Part shown: positions 17,541 through 25,536 of the stretch, one piece after another
Layout of the letters: every line of letters begins with the position of its first letter
How positions within the stretch are numbered: the first letter of the stretch is position 1
DNA from: Chryseobacterium cucumeris
Lineage (GTDB): Bacteria > Bacteroidota > Bacteroidia > Flavobacteriales > Weeksellaceae
Length of the DNA: 64,000 bases
NCBI RefSeq assembly: GCF_016775705.1
Contig: NZ_CP068760.1
Location: 1,922,001 to 1,986,000, forward strand
Direction: 5' to 3'
Notes under the pieces: model-generated
What the model saw: the letters and a program-made list of their open reading frames with translations, nothing else
Told to the model about the DNA's origin: nothing
Databases searched by the model: none
Translations under genes and position numbers: made by a program

Positions 17541-18626
17541 CTACTCTGCTTTTAGTTTCAATGATTGAAGAACTTTCTTAGGATCCTGGAATTTTGTTTT
17601 CACTTTCTGATCATCCTTTACTTTCTGAACTCCTTCCAAAAGAATCTGATCTCCTTTTGAAATTCCTGATGCCACTACATACAAGTCCGGAAGTTCATAG
17701 GCTACTTTGATATTTCTGGATTTTGCTACTCCATTTTTATCAATCACGAATACATATTTCTGATCCTGGATTTCATAGGTTGCTTTCTGTGGAATGATCA
17801 ATGCATTATGAACCGGCATTGACATCTGTACTTTCCCGGTTTCTCCGTTTCTCAGAAGTTTATCAGGATTAGGGAATTTCGCTCGGAAAGCAATATTTCC
17901 TGTTTCATTATCAAATTCTCCTTCAATCGTCTGAATTTCTCCTTTTTGTGTATACATTTCTCCATTGGCTGTAATCAGAGAAACCTGATTGCTTCCACGA
18001 TCTGCAGCATGAGTCTGATAGCTCAGATATTCAGGTTCAGAAACATTGAAATAGGTATAGATACTTGTATTGTCTGACAATGAAGTCAGCAGATCACCTT
18101 CATCTACAAGACTTCCCAGCTTCAAAGGAATTCTGTTGATAATACCGGAAAACGGTGCTTTGATGTCAGTAAAGGAAAGATGGATCTGAGCTAGCTTCAT
18201 TTCTGCATTGGCAGCATCCAGCTTGGCTTTTGCCATTGCTCTTTCATTTTTAGAAACGATATTGTTTCCTGCTAATGTACTTGCGTTTTTCAGCTCAATG
18301 GAAGCCTGTTCCACTTCTGCTTTTGCTTTTAATAATTCTGCCTGATACAATTTAGGCATGATCCGGAACAATGTTTGTCCGGCCTGTACGTACTGGCCTT
18401 CATCTACAAAGATTTTTTCCAGGAAACCTTTTTCCTGAGCTCTCACTTCAATGTTTTTTACAGATTGAATCTGGGCTACATATTCTTTATTGATTACGGT
18501 ATCCATTACCACAGGAGATGTCACCGGATATACGGTAACTTCTTCTTTTTCTTCTTTTTTCTTATTGCAGCCAACTGCCAACAGAAGGACACTCAGCGCA
18601 ATTCCCGAAACAACTCTCTTTATCAT
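17541..18626 (-). CDS. RND efflux periplasmic adaptor lipoprotein (AcrA-like)
   Basis: This membrane-fusion protein links the pump to the channel. The frame can be read from a GTG at 18713, but the ATG at 18626 starts a clean lipoprotein signal (LSVLLLAVGC, Cys20), giving 361 aa. In order come the barrel-sandwich half motif (IEVRAQEKGFLEKIFVDEGQYVQAGQTLF), a short alpha-hairpin (AELLKAKAEVEQASIELKNA), the second lipoyl half (DIKAPFSGIINRIPLKLGSLVDEGDLL) and the beta-barrel. The KKKEEKEE linker after Cys20 is a flexible charged spacer. It is the first gene of the efflux operon. Confidence 0.94.
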   Translation of the reverse strand: MIKRVVSGIALSVLLLAVGCNKKKEEKEEVTVYPVTSPVVMDTVINKEYVAQIQSVKNIEVRAQEKGFLEKIFVDEGQYVQAGQTLFRIMPKLYQAELLKAKAEVEQASIELKNASTLAGNNIVSKNERAMAKAKLDAANAEMKLAQIHLSFTDIKAPFSGIINRIPLKLGSLVDEGDLLTSLSDNTSIYTYFNVSEPEYLSYQTHAADRGSNQVSLITANGEMYTQKGEIQTIEGEFDNETGNIAFRAKFPNPDKLLRNGETGKVQMSMPVHNALIIPQKATYEIQDQKYVFVIDKNGVAKSRNIKVAYELPDLYVVASGISKGDQILLEGVQKVKDDQKVKTKFQDPKKVLQSLKLKAE

Positions 18627-18769
18627 AATTCTAGAGTTTATATAAATCGTTAATGTTTTGATAGAATAAAACGGTAATAAAAGCGGTACGATGTGATGAT
18701 TACCGGCATACACAGCGTAAAGTATTTCTACCTGGAATCAGGCAGAAAATCAATAAAAACGGGGAATTC

Positions 18770-19156
18770 TTAAATTCTAATGGAACGGATAAGAATGAAT
18801 CTTTTGGTAGATAGGCCAAGAACAAAACCATGAATATCCGGTTTTGACCGCTTACAACTTTTCAATCCAAAAATATAAACAAGACTGAAAACTCCGGCAA
18901 AAACAACAATAGCCTGCCATACATCAGACAGCTGGAAATCGTTTTCGGTAAGTTCTAAAGTGGAATTGTCTACATTGTCTGCCATTTGCTGAATAGAGAG
19001 CTTTTCAAAAGTCTGATTCAGGCGGTTGGCTCTTTTGGGCATATGATGAGAAACATGACCGGAATAGTCATTTCGAAGCGTTTTAACGTTGAGTCTGCTT
19101 TCCACTACAAAGAGCAGAAAAAGACCGGTTAAAAAGTATACTATAAAGTTTCTCAT
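18770..19156 (-). CDS. Hypothetical membrane protein, 128 aa
   Basis: I do not recognise it. The frame begins at 19210, but a TACATTTG promoter element lies at 19167-19174 and the ATG at 19156 starts a good membrane segment (MRNFIVYFLTGLFLLFVVE), so that start is preferred. A polar periplasmic stretch rich in Asn/Asp follows, then a second membrane helix (VWQAIVVFAGVFSLVYIFGL) and a basic tail. It lies 143 bp upstream of the efflux operon on the same strand, so a functional tie is possible but unproven. Confidence 0.6.
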   Translation of the reverse strand: MRNFIVYFLTGLFLLFVVESRLNVKTLRNDYSGHVSHHMPKRANRLNQTFEKLSIQQMADNVDNSTLELTENDFQLSDVWQAIVVFAGVFSLVYIFGLKSCKRSKPDIHGFVLGLSTKRFILIRSIRI

Positions 19157-19166
19157 TTTGAAGTTG

Positions 19167-19174
19167 CAAATGTA
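19167..19174 (-). promoter_or_regulatory. Putative -7 element (TACATTTG) for the 128-aa membrane protein
   Basis: Exact TANNTTTG on the minus strand, 10 bp before the ATG at 19156. No TTG at the expected distance. Confidence 0.4.
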
Positions 19175-19479
19175 CACCCAGATTATGATACTATCATAGC
19201 AGATTAACAAAATTTAACTCTCCTTTAAAATACCTGAAAATAAAAGAATGAAAAGTATTTAACATTTCCTTTATTTAAGCATAATTCAAGCAATCCTAAT
19301 CTTTCATCTGTGCCCATTTAAATTTTCAAATATTAAGCCACTTTTTTGGATTTAAGGAAATTTTAATTTTAATGCTGTTGCTTTTTTGAACATTTCCAAG
19401 TGTCCCGGTATTCTATTCTGCCCCCTCCCTTATCCAAAACTAAACTTCATCATAATTTCAGATTATTAACATTAACTTA

Positions 19480-19510
19480 TTGTTCTTCTCTTCTTTTTGA
19501 GTTATTTTTG
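19480..19510 (+). promoter_or_regulatory. Strong promoter match (TTG-N20-TATTTTTG)
   Basis: TTG at 19480-19482 and TATTTTTG at 19503-19510 are 20 bp apart. The expected start near 19517 would give either a ~280-nt leader for the lipoprotein gene at 19796 or a separate small transcript. Confidence 0.6.
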
Positions 19511-19529
19511 CCAAAAATTTACACAACAA

Positions 19530-19580
19530 ATGAAAAATGAAGAAAAACTACTTTATCCTTCTGGAAAAAAATCCTTTTAA
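19530..19580 (+). CDS. Possible 16-aa leader peptide
   Basis: ATG at 19530, about 13 nt after the expected transcription start, opens a 16-codon frame (MKNEEKLLYPSGKKSF) ending in TAA at 19578-19580. A short peptide this close to a promoter could be a leader or chance. I see no clear attenuator hairpin after it. Confidence 0.25.
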   Translation: MKNEEKLLYPSGKKSF

Positions 19581-19795
19581 AAATCCTGAATTAACAAGGT
19601 TTATCCTAAATTTTCCACAATAATTATTACTTTCTGTTTCGTGAATTCTGTTTCAAAAAACTGTGAGTTAAATGAGCTAATATTTTAATTATCTGTTAGT
19701 TTATGAAAAATTAACACATATTTATTAAAAATATTTGTAAATTTATATAGCATTAATATCATAATTCATGAAACACTTTAAAATCACTTATCACT

Positions 19796-20188
19796 ATGAA
19801 AAATTTATTAGTACCAATCCTTTTCGGATTGACCCTTATTTCCCTAACAGCGTGTAAGCATCCCGGAAAAGAAGCTGAAACCATTACCGCTGCTGCCCCA
19901 GAAAATACAGATGACATTTCAAAAAATGTGTATGTTGACAGTTATGGAGAAAAAATAGAAGTGACCATCAACAATACCAAAAATACAGCAACAATACATT
20001 TAAACGGTAAAACTTTTGACCTTAAAAAAAGTGATGCCTTACCTGAATATACAGCCTCTAATGAAGAGTATCAATATTCTGATATTAAAGGCAATATCAC
20101 TTTCCTGAAAAAGAATGTAGATATGGTTCTGTTTCATCTTAAACAGGCAAAAAAAGAGTCTGGTCCTGCAAAAATGGCATCGTATTAG
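19796..20188 (+). CDS. Small lipoprotein with MliC-like fold (putative)
   Basis: The signal peptide ends in a lipobox with Cys20 (LISLTAC). The mature domain reads as an MliC-type lysozyme-inhibitor barrel: VYVDSYGEKIEVTINNTKNTATIHL, NGKTFDLKKSDA, then EYQYSDIKGNITFLKKNVDMVLF. This follows the strand order of MliC/PliC (a Y..G..l.V.y.n...a.l.ldG pattern). The disulfide cysteines of classical MliC are absent, so a lysozyme-inhibiting role is only a suggestion. The next gene, 38 bp downstream, is another small lipoprotein, so the two are probably co-transcribed. Confidence 0.6.
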   Translation: MKNLLVPILFGLTLISLTACKHPGKEAETITAAAPENTDDISKNVYVDSYGEKIEVTINNTKNTATIHLNGKTFDLKKSDALPEYTASNEEYQYSDIKGNITFLKKNVDMVLFHLKQAKKESGPAKMASY

Positions 20189-20226
20189 CATAGGGATTAG
20201 CAATTCTAATTAAAAAAATAAACATT

Positions 20227-20661
20227 ATGAAAAGTTTATATTATTATTTTTCGGCACTTGTTATCGCAACATTTTTAGTTGTTTCGTGTAAAACACAAAA
20301 TGCTCAAAAAGCGACAACTGATATTACAGGAAAAACGTGGAAACTTACAGAGCTTAACGGGAAACCGATTGAACTGAAGAATCCTAAAAACAATCCTTAT
20401 TTCAAACTTGAAATGGATGGAATGAGATATCAGGGACATGCCGGATGTAATGGCTTGGGAGGAACATTTGAGATCAAACCTGAGGTAATGAGAATTAAGT
20501 TCAATCAGGGAATGTCTACCATGATGGCTTGTGAAGATCTTGATATTGAAAATCAATTTACGAAAGCAATCCTGGCAGCAGATAATTACTCTGTAAACGG
20601 AAATACCCTTACTTTAAACAAAGCAAGAATGGCCCCTTTAGCTAAATTTGTTCTTCAATAA
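20227..20661 (+). CDS. META domain lipoprotein (HslJ-like)
   Basis: The lipoprotein signal ends at Cys21 (LVVSC). The META/HslJ domain follows: TGKTWKLTELNGKPI (34-48), a central GCNGLGGTFE (73-82) and STMMACEDL (97-105), all hallmark positions. HslJ-type proteins are heat-inducible or stress-associated envelope proteins of uncertain biochemistry. It lies after the MliC-like gene and ends before a strong bidirectional terminator. Confidence 0.88.
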   Translation: MKSLYYYFSALVIATFLVVSCKTQNAQKATTDITGKTWKLTELNGKPIELKNPKNNPYFKLEMDGMRYQGHAGCNGLGGTFEIKPEVMRIKFNQGMSTMMACEDLDIENQFTKAILAADNYSVNGNTLTLNKARMAPLAKFVLQ

Positions 20662-20683
20662 TTAAATTTCACTTACATAAAAA

Positions 20684-20720
20684 AATACGCTTCATCATGA
20701 TGAGGCGTATTTTTTTATTT
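20684..20720. terminator. Bidirectional terminator
   Basis: Long stem AATACGC-TTCATC / GATGAG-GCGTATT (20684-20696 and 20699-20711) with a T-run following and an A-run before it. The T-run overlaps the stop region of the convergent SemiSWEET gene. Confidence 0.85.
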
Positions 20721-20975
20721 TTTTTTATTGTACATCATATAGCATATCAGAAGACTGATATTGACCAGAACAGCAAATGCATTGGACAAAATAATGGGAA
20801 GCTCGTCTTTTTCAAAGCCATACCACACCCATAAAGAGAGTCCTGAAATAAGAACCAGGAGCATAAGTAAGGAAATATCTTCCACATTTTTTTCTCTGAT
20901 TACTTTGACAAGCTGTGGAATCATCGAAATAGAAGTAAGAACGCCGGCAACGATACCTAATATATTTTCATCCAT
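20715..20975 (-). CDS. SemiSWEET-type sugar transporter (PQ-loop)
   Basis: At 86 aa with three membrane helices, this is a bacterial SemiSWEET, which dimerises to form a small sugar uniporter in the inner membrane. The PQ motif is in SISMIPQLVKVIREKNVEDIS, followed by TM2 (LLMLLVLISGLSLWVWYGF) and TM3 (LPIILSNAFAVLVNISLLI), where the conserved Asn lies. The KKK end is cytosolic. The substrate is probably a mono- or disaccharide (from family knowledge). It is only 34 bp upstream of the FAD oxidoreductase stop, so co-transcription with that gene is likely. Confidence 0.9.
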   Translation of the reverse strand: MDENILGIVAGVLTSISMIPQLVKVIREKNVEDISLLMLLVLISGLSLWVWYGFEKDELPIILSNAFAVLVNISLLICYMMYNKKK

Positions 20976-21009
20976 AGATTTTCAGTTTGGAAATTAACAC
21001 TAAGATACA

Positions 21010-22044
21010 CTATTGAAATCTTTTCAATGAAACTTCTTCATGCAATGGAATATCCTGTTCAATAAAACGGAATAAATCTCTTGCAAAATAGCAGCCGTTG
21101 AGGATACCACGGGCACCAAGCCCGTTAAAAACGTAAAGATTACCGAATGTTTCATGTCTTCCAATGATGGGTCTTCTGTCTTTTACTGTGGGGCGGAATC
21201 CAAAATGTACTTCTTCCACTTCAAAATCATAAGGATAAAATTCTGAAAGTCCCTTCACCAATTGGTCAACTGCTGATTCATCAATGTGATGGTGAAGCTG
21301 CTCTCTGTCATAAGTGCCTCCGTAAAAATACAGTCCGTTTCCGGTTGGAAATAAAAAGTGTTTTTTCTTAATGGTTATGTTTTCAGGAATTGGCTGGGAA
21401 AGTTTCACCCTGATGTGGTGGCCTTTGTTAGGATTCACGGTGATCTCTGAAAAATAGGGATTGTCTTTCACACCCATTCCTTCACAGAAAATAATATTTT
21501 TGAAGGTATAATCTTTATAAGTGGATTCAGATGGATTTAATTTTGAATAATCAAATTTTTCCTTTACCAATTGATCATTTTTTTCAAAATAATCGAATAA
21601 ACCGCTAAAAAATCCATTAACATTCAATCTAGCAGATTGATTCACCTTTCCTGTAAGAAAGTCGTTTTTTACTACCTCTAAACGATCAAAATTCTGATCA
21701 AGAAAATTCGACAATTCTTCATTTGCGGATTTTTTCAGCCATAAATTCTGTTCATTCTCATCATGAAAAATTCTGTGAATAGGAGCATTGATCAGATAAT
21801 TTTCCCCTGTATATGATTCTATTTCTTTAAGACTGTCTTTAAGAAAATCTATTTGTTCCTGCGCTTTCCAGAATGTGGTAAACTTCTTCAGGACCACAGG
21901 ATTGATAATTCCTGCTGAGACCTGGGAAGCACTTTTTCGTCCTTCAGTAAAAATGACGAAAGATTTATCATTTTTAATTAGCTGATGGGCCACAAAAAGC
22001 CCTGCATATCCGTCTCCTACAATAATATAATCTACATGCTTCAT
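21010..22044 (-). CDS. FAD-dependent oxidoreductase (DAO/glycine oxidase family)
   Basis: The Rossmann dinucleotide motif GDGYAG is at residues 10-15 (GxGxxG), right at the N-terminus. A late FAD-binding segment VFNGLGARGILNGCYFARDL and VEEVHFGFRPTVKDRRPIIG are typical of DadA/ThiO-like oxidases. The 344-aa length fits a single-domain DAO protein. No signal peptide. The substrate is unknown. I recall a gene of this class often sitting beside gldN in flavobacteria, but a terminator separates it from gldN here. Confidence 0.82.
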   Translation of the reverse strand: MKHVDYIIVGDGYAGLFVAHQLIKNDKSFVIFTEGRKSASQVSAGIINPVVLKKFTTFWKAQEQIDFLKDSLKEIESYTGENYLINAPIHRIFHDENEQNLWLKKSANEELSNFLDQNFDRLEVVKNDFLTGKVNQSARLNVNGFFSGLFDYFEKNDQLVKEKFDYSKLNPSESTYKDYTFKNIIFCEGMGVKDNPYFSEITVNPNKGHHIRVKLSQPIPENITIKKKHFLFPTGNGLYFYGGTYDREQLHHHIDESAVDQLVKGLSEFYPYDFEVEEVHFGFRPTVKDRRPIIGRHETFGNLYVFNGLGARGILNGCYFARDLFRFIEQDIPLHEEVSLKRFQ

Positions 22045-22135
22045 ATGAGAAATTTCATTTGTTTAAAGGTCATATGTGATCGCCTGTGTCATTGGTTATT
22101 GTTCGGTATAAACAAAGGGCGATTTTATCATAAAA

Positions 22136-22161
22136 AAACCTGAGTAAAAATACTCAGGTTT
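22136..22161 (-). terminator. Terminator after gldN
   Basis: Perfect inverted repeat AAACCTGAGTA/TACTCAGGTTT with a 4-bp loop and a minus-strand T-run, 22 bp past the gldN stop. Confidence 0.8.
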
Positions 22162-22182
22162 TCTATAAATATCAAGTGAAAT

Positions 22183-23121
22183 TTAGTAATTCCACATATC
22201 ATTTTCCATGTCAAGAATCTGTGCTTTGATTCTGTCGCTTTCTTCCAGCTGCTCTTCAGCATTTCTAGGAATATAGTCTTTGATAGTACCATCTCCTAAA
22301 CCGCTTGAAGATTTGTAGATAATAGAAGAGAACCTTCTTGCATTGATGACATCATCGAAAGATAAGTCAGCAGAAGAATTTTTTCTATTGAAAACATAGT
22401 TGTTTGCTAAAATATCACGAGCACTTGGATAGTAAATCCAGAACAAATCGATCAGTTCATCAGCACCAGCTAAAGGTTGACCATCAGGACCAATTCTTCC
22501 AACAGATGTCGGATCCGGACCCATAGCTGCGATACCAAGCGGTCTGTATTTCATCTGACCATCTCTTTTATCGATAAACCACATACCCATCACTTTAAGA
22601 ACTTTTACTTTATCAGTAGTTGTTCTGATGATATCTGTTAATCTTTTCTTCTCGTCTTCTGTAAGTGTTCTTCCAGAGTTAAGGATATCGATAGCTTCTT
22701 CGTCAAGTCTTACACTTTCCAATCTTTTCTGAATGGCTTCCGGTGAAAGTCTGGTAACGAAGTTTTCGTCATCATAAACTTCTTTGATGTCACCTTTAAG
22801 GGCTCCATCAAGTAATAATTGATATAATGATCTTGTAGAGCTGGAAAGAAGACCATCCGGATTGTCATAATAAAACGGCTGGTTGATCTTATCATTCATA
22901 TCAATGATTTCCCAAACAAACATACTTTTGTAAATATCCTTGTCATCAACGAAACCATATTCAAGAGGCTTTACTTTATTGCTGATAACAGTATCCCCTG
23001 CTTTTCTCATTGATTCAGCTCTCATTTGTCTGAATTCCTCAGGAGAAGCAGCATTCAGAATAGTCTGGGAAAAAGCGAATCCCGAAACTAAAACTAAAAG
23101 GGTGCTAATATATTTTTTCAT
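22183..23121 (-). CDS. gldN: Type IX secretion / gliding motility protein GldN (PorN)
   Basis: GldN forms a periplasmic ring with GldK that couples the GldLM motor to the T9SS translocon. The 312-aa protein has a Sec signal (MKKYISTLLVLVSGFAFSQ). It carries the family segments KPLEYGFVDDKDIYKSMFVWEIIDMNDKINQPFYY, VKVLKVMGMWFIDKRDGQMKYRPLGIA and DLFWIYYPSARDILAN. It is last in the gldKLMN operon, 22 bp after gldM. A C-terminal acidic tail (EEQLEESDRIKAQILDMEND) is visible. Confidence 0.95.
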   Translation of the reverse strand: MKKYISTLLVLVSGFAFSQTILNAASPEEFRQMRAESMRKAGDTVISNKVKPLEYGFVDDKDIYKSMFVWEIIDMNDKINQPFYYDNPDGLLSSSTRSLYQLLLDGALKGDIKEVYDDENFVTRLSPEAIQKRLESVRLDEEAIDILNSGRTLTEDEKKRLTDIIRTTTDKVKVLKVMGMWFIDKRDGQMKYRPLGIAAMGPDPTSVGRIGPDGQPLAGADELIDLFWIYYPSARDILANNYVFNRKNSSADLSFDDVINARRFSSIIYKSSSGLGDGTIKDYIPRNAEEQLEESDRIKAQILDMENDMWNY

Positions 23122-23143
23122 AATATGATTTTACAAATTAACC

Positions 23144-24736
23144 TTATTGAACATTAATAATTACAGGTGAAATTTCCTTAAGTCTCTGGTTACCCAATCC
23201 TGTAGCCGTAGCCTGAATATCATAAATCTGAACTACATCACCAGGTCTAAGGTTTCTAAGCATACCTTCTGCTCCTGATAGTGAGCTACCTTGAATCAGA
23301 GTACCTGCTTTTCCTGGAAGCTTAATAATAAAGCTATTAACAGTGAATGAAACAGGGAAGTCAAAGTCTGGTAAAGTAGCAGAAACAATCTGGTTAGGAA
23401 TAGAACCTACCGGCATAAAGTTTACAGCTTTACCTCTGATCTGACCTTGTGGTCTAGGGATATTCTTAATTCTATATTCAAATACCTGAGAAACTGTTTT
23501 ACCATATGGATCTGTTCCTGATAATGTTAACTTCACTACATTTCCTGTTGTAGGAGTAACATTCCATTTACCCTGACCTGTACTCTTCACAGTAGCTCCT
23601 GCTGCAGATAATGAAAGTTTAGAATTGTCAGCACCTAAGATTGATCCTGAAACAGGGTTCTCAAGTCCTCTATACATTACATTCATCTTATCGGCAGAAA
23701 GTAATAATCCTTTTTCAAGTTTTACTTCTCTTGGTCCTGCAATTACATTATAAGTATGTGTCCAAGGGAAAGACTGAGGTTTCCCTGAAGCATCTGTTAA
23801 TGTAATCGTACCTCCTAATTTATGTTCGCCAATTCCAGAACCTGAAATTTGCATAACACCTTTACCGTTTTCTACTCTGCTTACTCCAGAGATGCTGATC
23901 TTGTTACTGTTAGAATAAGTTCCCAGCATTACTTTTACTTCAGCCTGTTTTCCTGCCTGGATATCTACCGGACCTGAAACAATAGGCTCATAGCTTGAGA
24001 ATTTGATATTCGCATCTACTTTTTCCTGAAGTAATAGTGCCAATGCATCAGACTGAACGTTTCTGGCATCATTTTGGATAATTTCCAAATTAGATATCGC
24101 AGCGATTAGCGGCTGATGGTAAAATTTATTCTGAAACCAGGTCTTTTCATTGGGAGATGTTCCTTTAGGATACTCCGCAATAAGAGACTTATTGGCTCTT
24201 GCTACTAAATCCTGTAACTGGGCATTGCTTCCGAAAGTAGCATTGATGTAGTTTCTTACATCATCAATTTTAGCTTTCAGATCCAGTGCATTCTTTGATG
24301 GAGTATTTTCATCTCCTTCCTTAAAGAAATATTCAGTAGTCGCTTCATTATTGTTCAATGCAGCAAAGTTTTCACTTACATCAATATCTTTTCCTGTTTT
24401 AGGATCCTTATCGTGAAACTCAGATTGTTTTTTCAATAGATCTTTAACATCCTGAGCAGATTTCACCAACGCATCAATTTTGGTTTTCAATACTTTGTAC
24501 TGAGCCCAAGGCTGTGCGTAAGTATCAGGAACTTGCTGAGCTTTAGCTTCCAACGTTCTCTCAAAGATCTTCTCGTTCTTTCTTTCTGTTAAAGTTCTGG
24601 TTTCATTTAATGCTCTGGTAGAGTCATAGTATGATCTGATGATTTCTGCATCAATATTTAGGGCCATCATCGCGATGAACACCAAATACATCAGGTTGAT
24701 CATCTTCTGACGAGGGGTCTGTTTTCCTTGTGCCAT
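23144..24736 (-). CDS. gldM: Type IX secretion motor protein GldM (PorM)
   Basis: GldM is the periplasmic rod of the proton-powered T9SS/gliding motor. It has 530 aa: a short cytosolic N-terminus with Arg9 (QTPRQKM), the position reported as essential in Flavobacterium, then a single TM (INLMYLVFIAMMALNID). A long helical D1 domain and three Ig-like periplasmic domains follow. Late segments such as KAVNFMPVGSIPNQIVSATLPDFDFPV match the C-terminal domain that contacts GldKN. It lies 51 bp after gldL. Confidence 0.96.
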   Translation of the reverse strand: MAQGKQTPRQKMINLMYLVFIAMMALNIDAEIIRSYYDSTRALNETRTLTERKNEKIFERTLEAKAQQVPDTYAQPWAQYKVLKTKIDALVKSAQDVKDLLKKQSEFHDKDPKTGKDIDVSENFAALNNNEATTEYFFKEGDENTPSKNALDLKAKIDDVRNYINATFGSNAQLQDLVARANKSLIAEYPKGTSPNEKTWFQNKFYHQPLIAAISNLEIIQNDARNVQSDALALLLQEKVDANIKFSSYEPIVSGPVDIQAGKQAEVKVMLGTYSNSNKISISGVSRVENGKGVMQISGSGIGEHKLGGTITLTDASGKPQSFPWTHTYNVIAGPREVKLEKGLLLSADKMNVMYRGLENPVSGSILGADNSKLSLSAAGATVKSTGQGKWNVTPTTGNVVKLTLSGTDPYGKTVSQVFEYRIKNIPRPQGQIRGKAVNFMPVGSIPNQIVSATLPDFDFPVSFTVNSFIIKLPGKAGTLIQGSSLSGAEGMLRNLRPGDVVQIYDIQATATGLGNQRLKEISPVIINVQ

Positions 24737-24787
24737 TCTCTTTTCTTTGTTTTTTGATTAAGTAGTTAATTTAGAAATGGTTAGGAA

Positions 24788-25480
24788 TTAAGACTTCATA
24801 GCAGTTAGCATACCACCATAAACTCTATTTAAGTTATTAAGATTAGATGTTAAACCTTGTAGCTCTTGGTTGAATTTCTCAGATTGCTCTGCAGATTTCT
24901 GCATATCAGCAACATACTTGTTAGCAAATTCAGATTGTCTCTTACCGCTTTCAAGCTGCATTGCATAAAGTGCATTCATACTTTCCATATGCTGAGCTGC
25001 TTTATTCAACTGGTCGTTATATTTATGAGTAGAAGCAGATACGTCAACAGTCTGATTAATCTGATCAACAGAGTTTGAGAATTTATCAATTCCTGTTCTT
25101 AATCTTTCAAATAATTGAACGTCTAATCTGGCATCTTCAAGCATTTTATCCAATTTGCTGGAAAGAGAGTTTTCCAATTCAGCAAATTGAGCGCTTGTAT
25201 TTTTAGTTGTTACATTAGAATGTAAAGGGTTTGGATTCGCATGTTTATCTAATAACTCAGGATAAACATTTTCCCAGGCATAAGACTCTTCAGTTTTTGG
25301 AGGGTCAAATGCAAAGATGATAAAGATAATAGCCTCAGTAATAAGTCCTACAGTAAGCGCGATGTTACCATTAATAGGTCCTAAGGTAATGTGAGTAATT
25401 TTAAGCCAAGCTCCAAGAATTACAATTGCAGCACCGAATGAATAAAAGAAATTCATCCAAGCATCTTTAGTCTTAAACAT
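24788..25480 (-). CDS. gldL: Type IX secretion motor protein GldL (PorL)
   Basis: GldL is the pentameric stator-like inner-membrane partner of GldM. Two N-terminal TM helices carry the ionisable Lys27 (TM1, GAWLKI) and Glu49 (TM2, LITEAIIF), residues known from Flavobacterium johnsoniae to matter for proton flow. The remaining ~150 residues form a cytosolic coiled-coil tail rich in Gln, Asn and Lys. At 230 aa it has family-typical length. It follows gldK by 56 bp. Confidence 0.96.
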   Translation of the reverse strand: MFKTKDAWMNFFYSFGAAIVILGAWLKITHITLGPINGNIALTVGLITEAIIFIIFAFDPPKTEESYAWENVYPELLDKHANPNPLHSNVTTKNTSAQFAELENSLSSKLDKMLEDARLDVQLFERLRTGIDKFSNSVDQINQTVDVSASTHKYNDQLNKAAQHMESMNALYAMQLESGKRQSEFANKYVADMQKSAEQSEKFNQELQGLTSNLNNLNRVYGGMLTAMKS

Positions 25481-25536
25481 ATTGAGTTAGTTTTTTTAAT
25501 GTTAAATAAAATTGTTATTGAAAATTGTCTGATTAG

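Larger units (their letters stand above)
19157..19795 (+). other. Long AT-rich intergenic region with a promoter and a 16-codon frame
   Basis: There is no conventional gene in about 640 bp. The segment has T-rich and A-rich tracts, a strong promoter match (19480-19510), a 16-aa open frame just after it (19530-19580) and one DnaA-box-like TTTTCCACA (19611-19619). The small lipoprotein gene begins at 19796. Confidence 0.5.
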
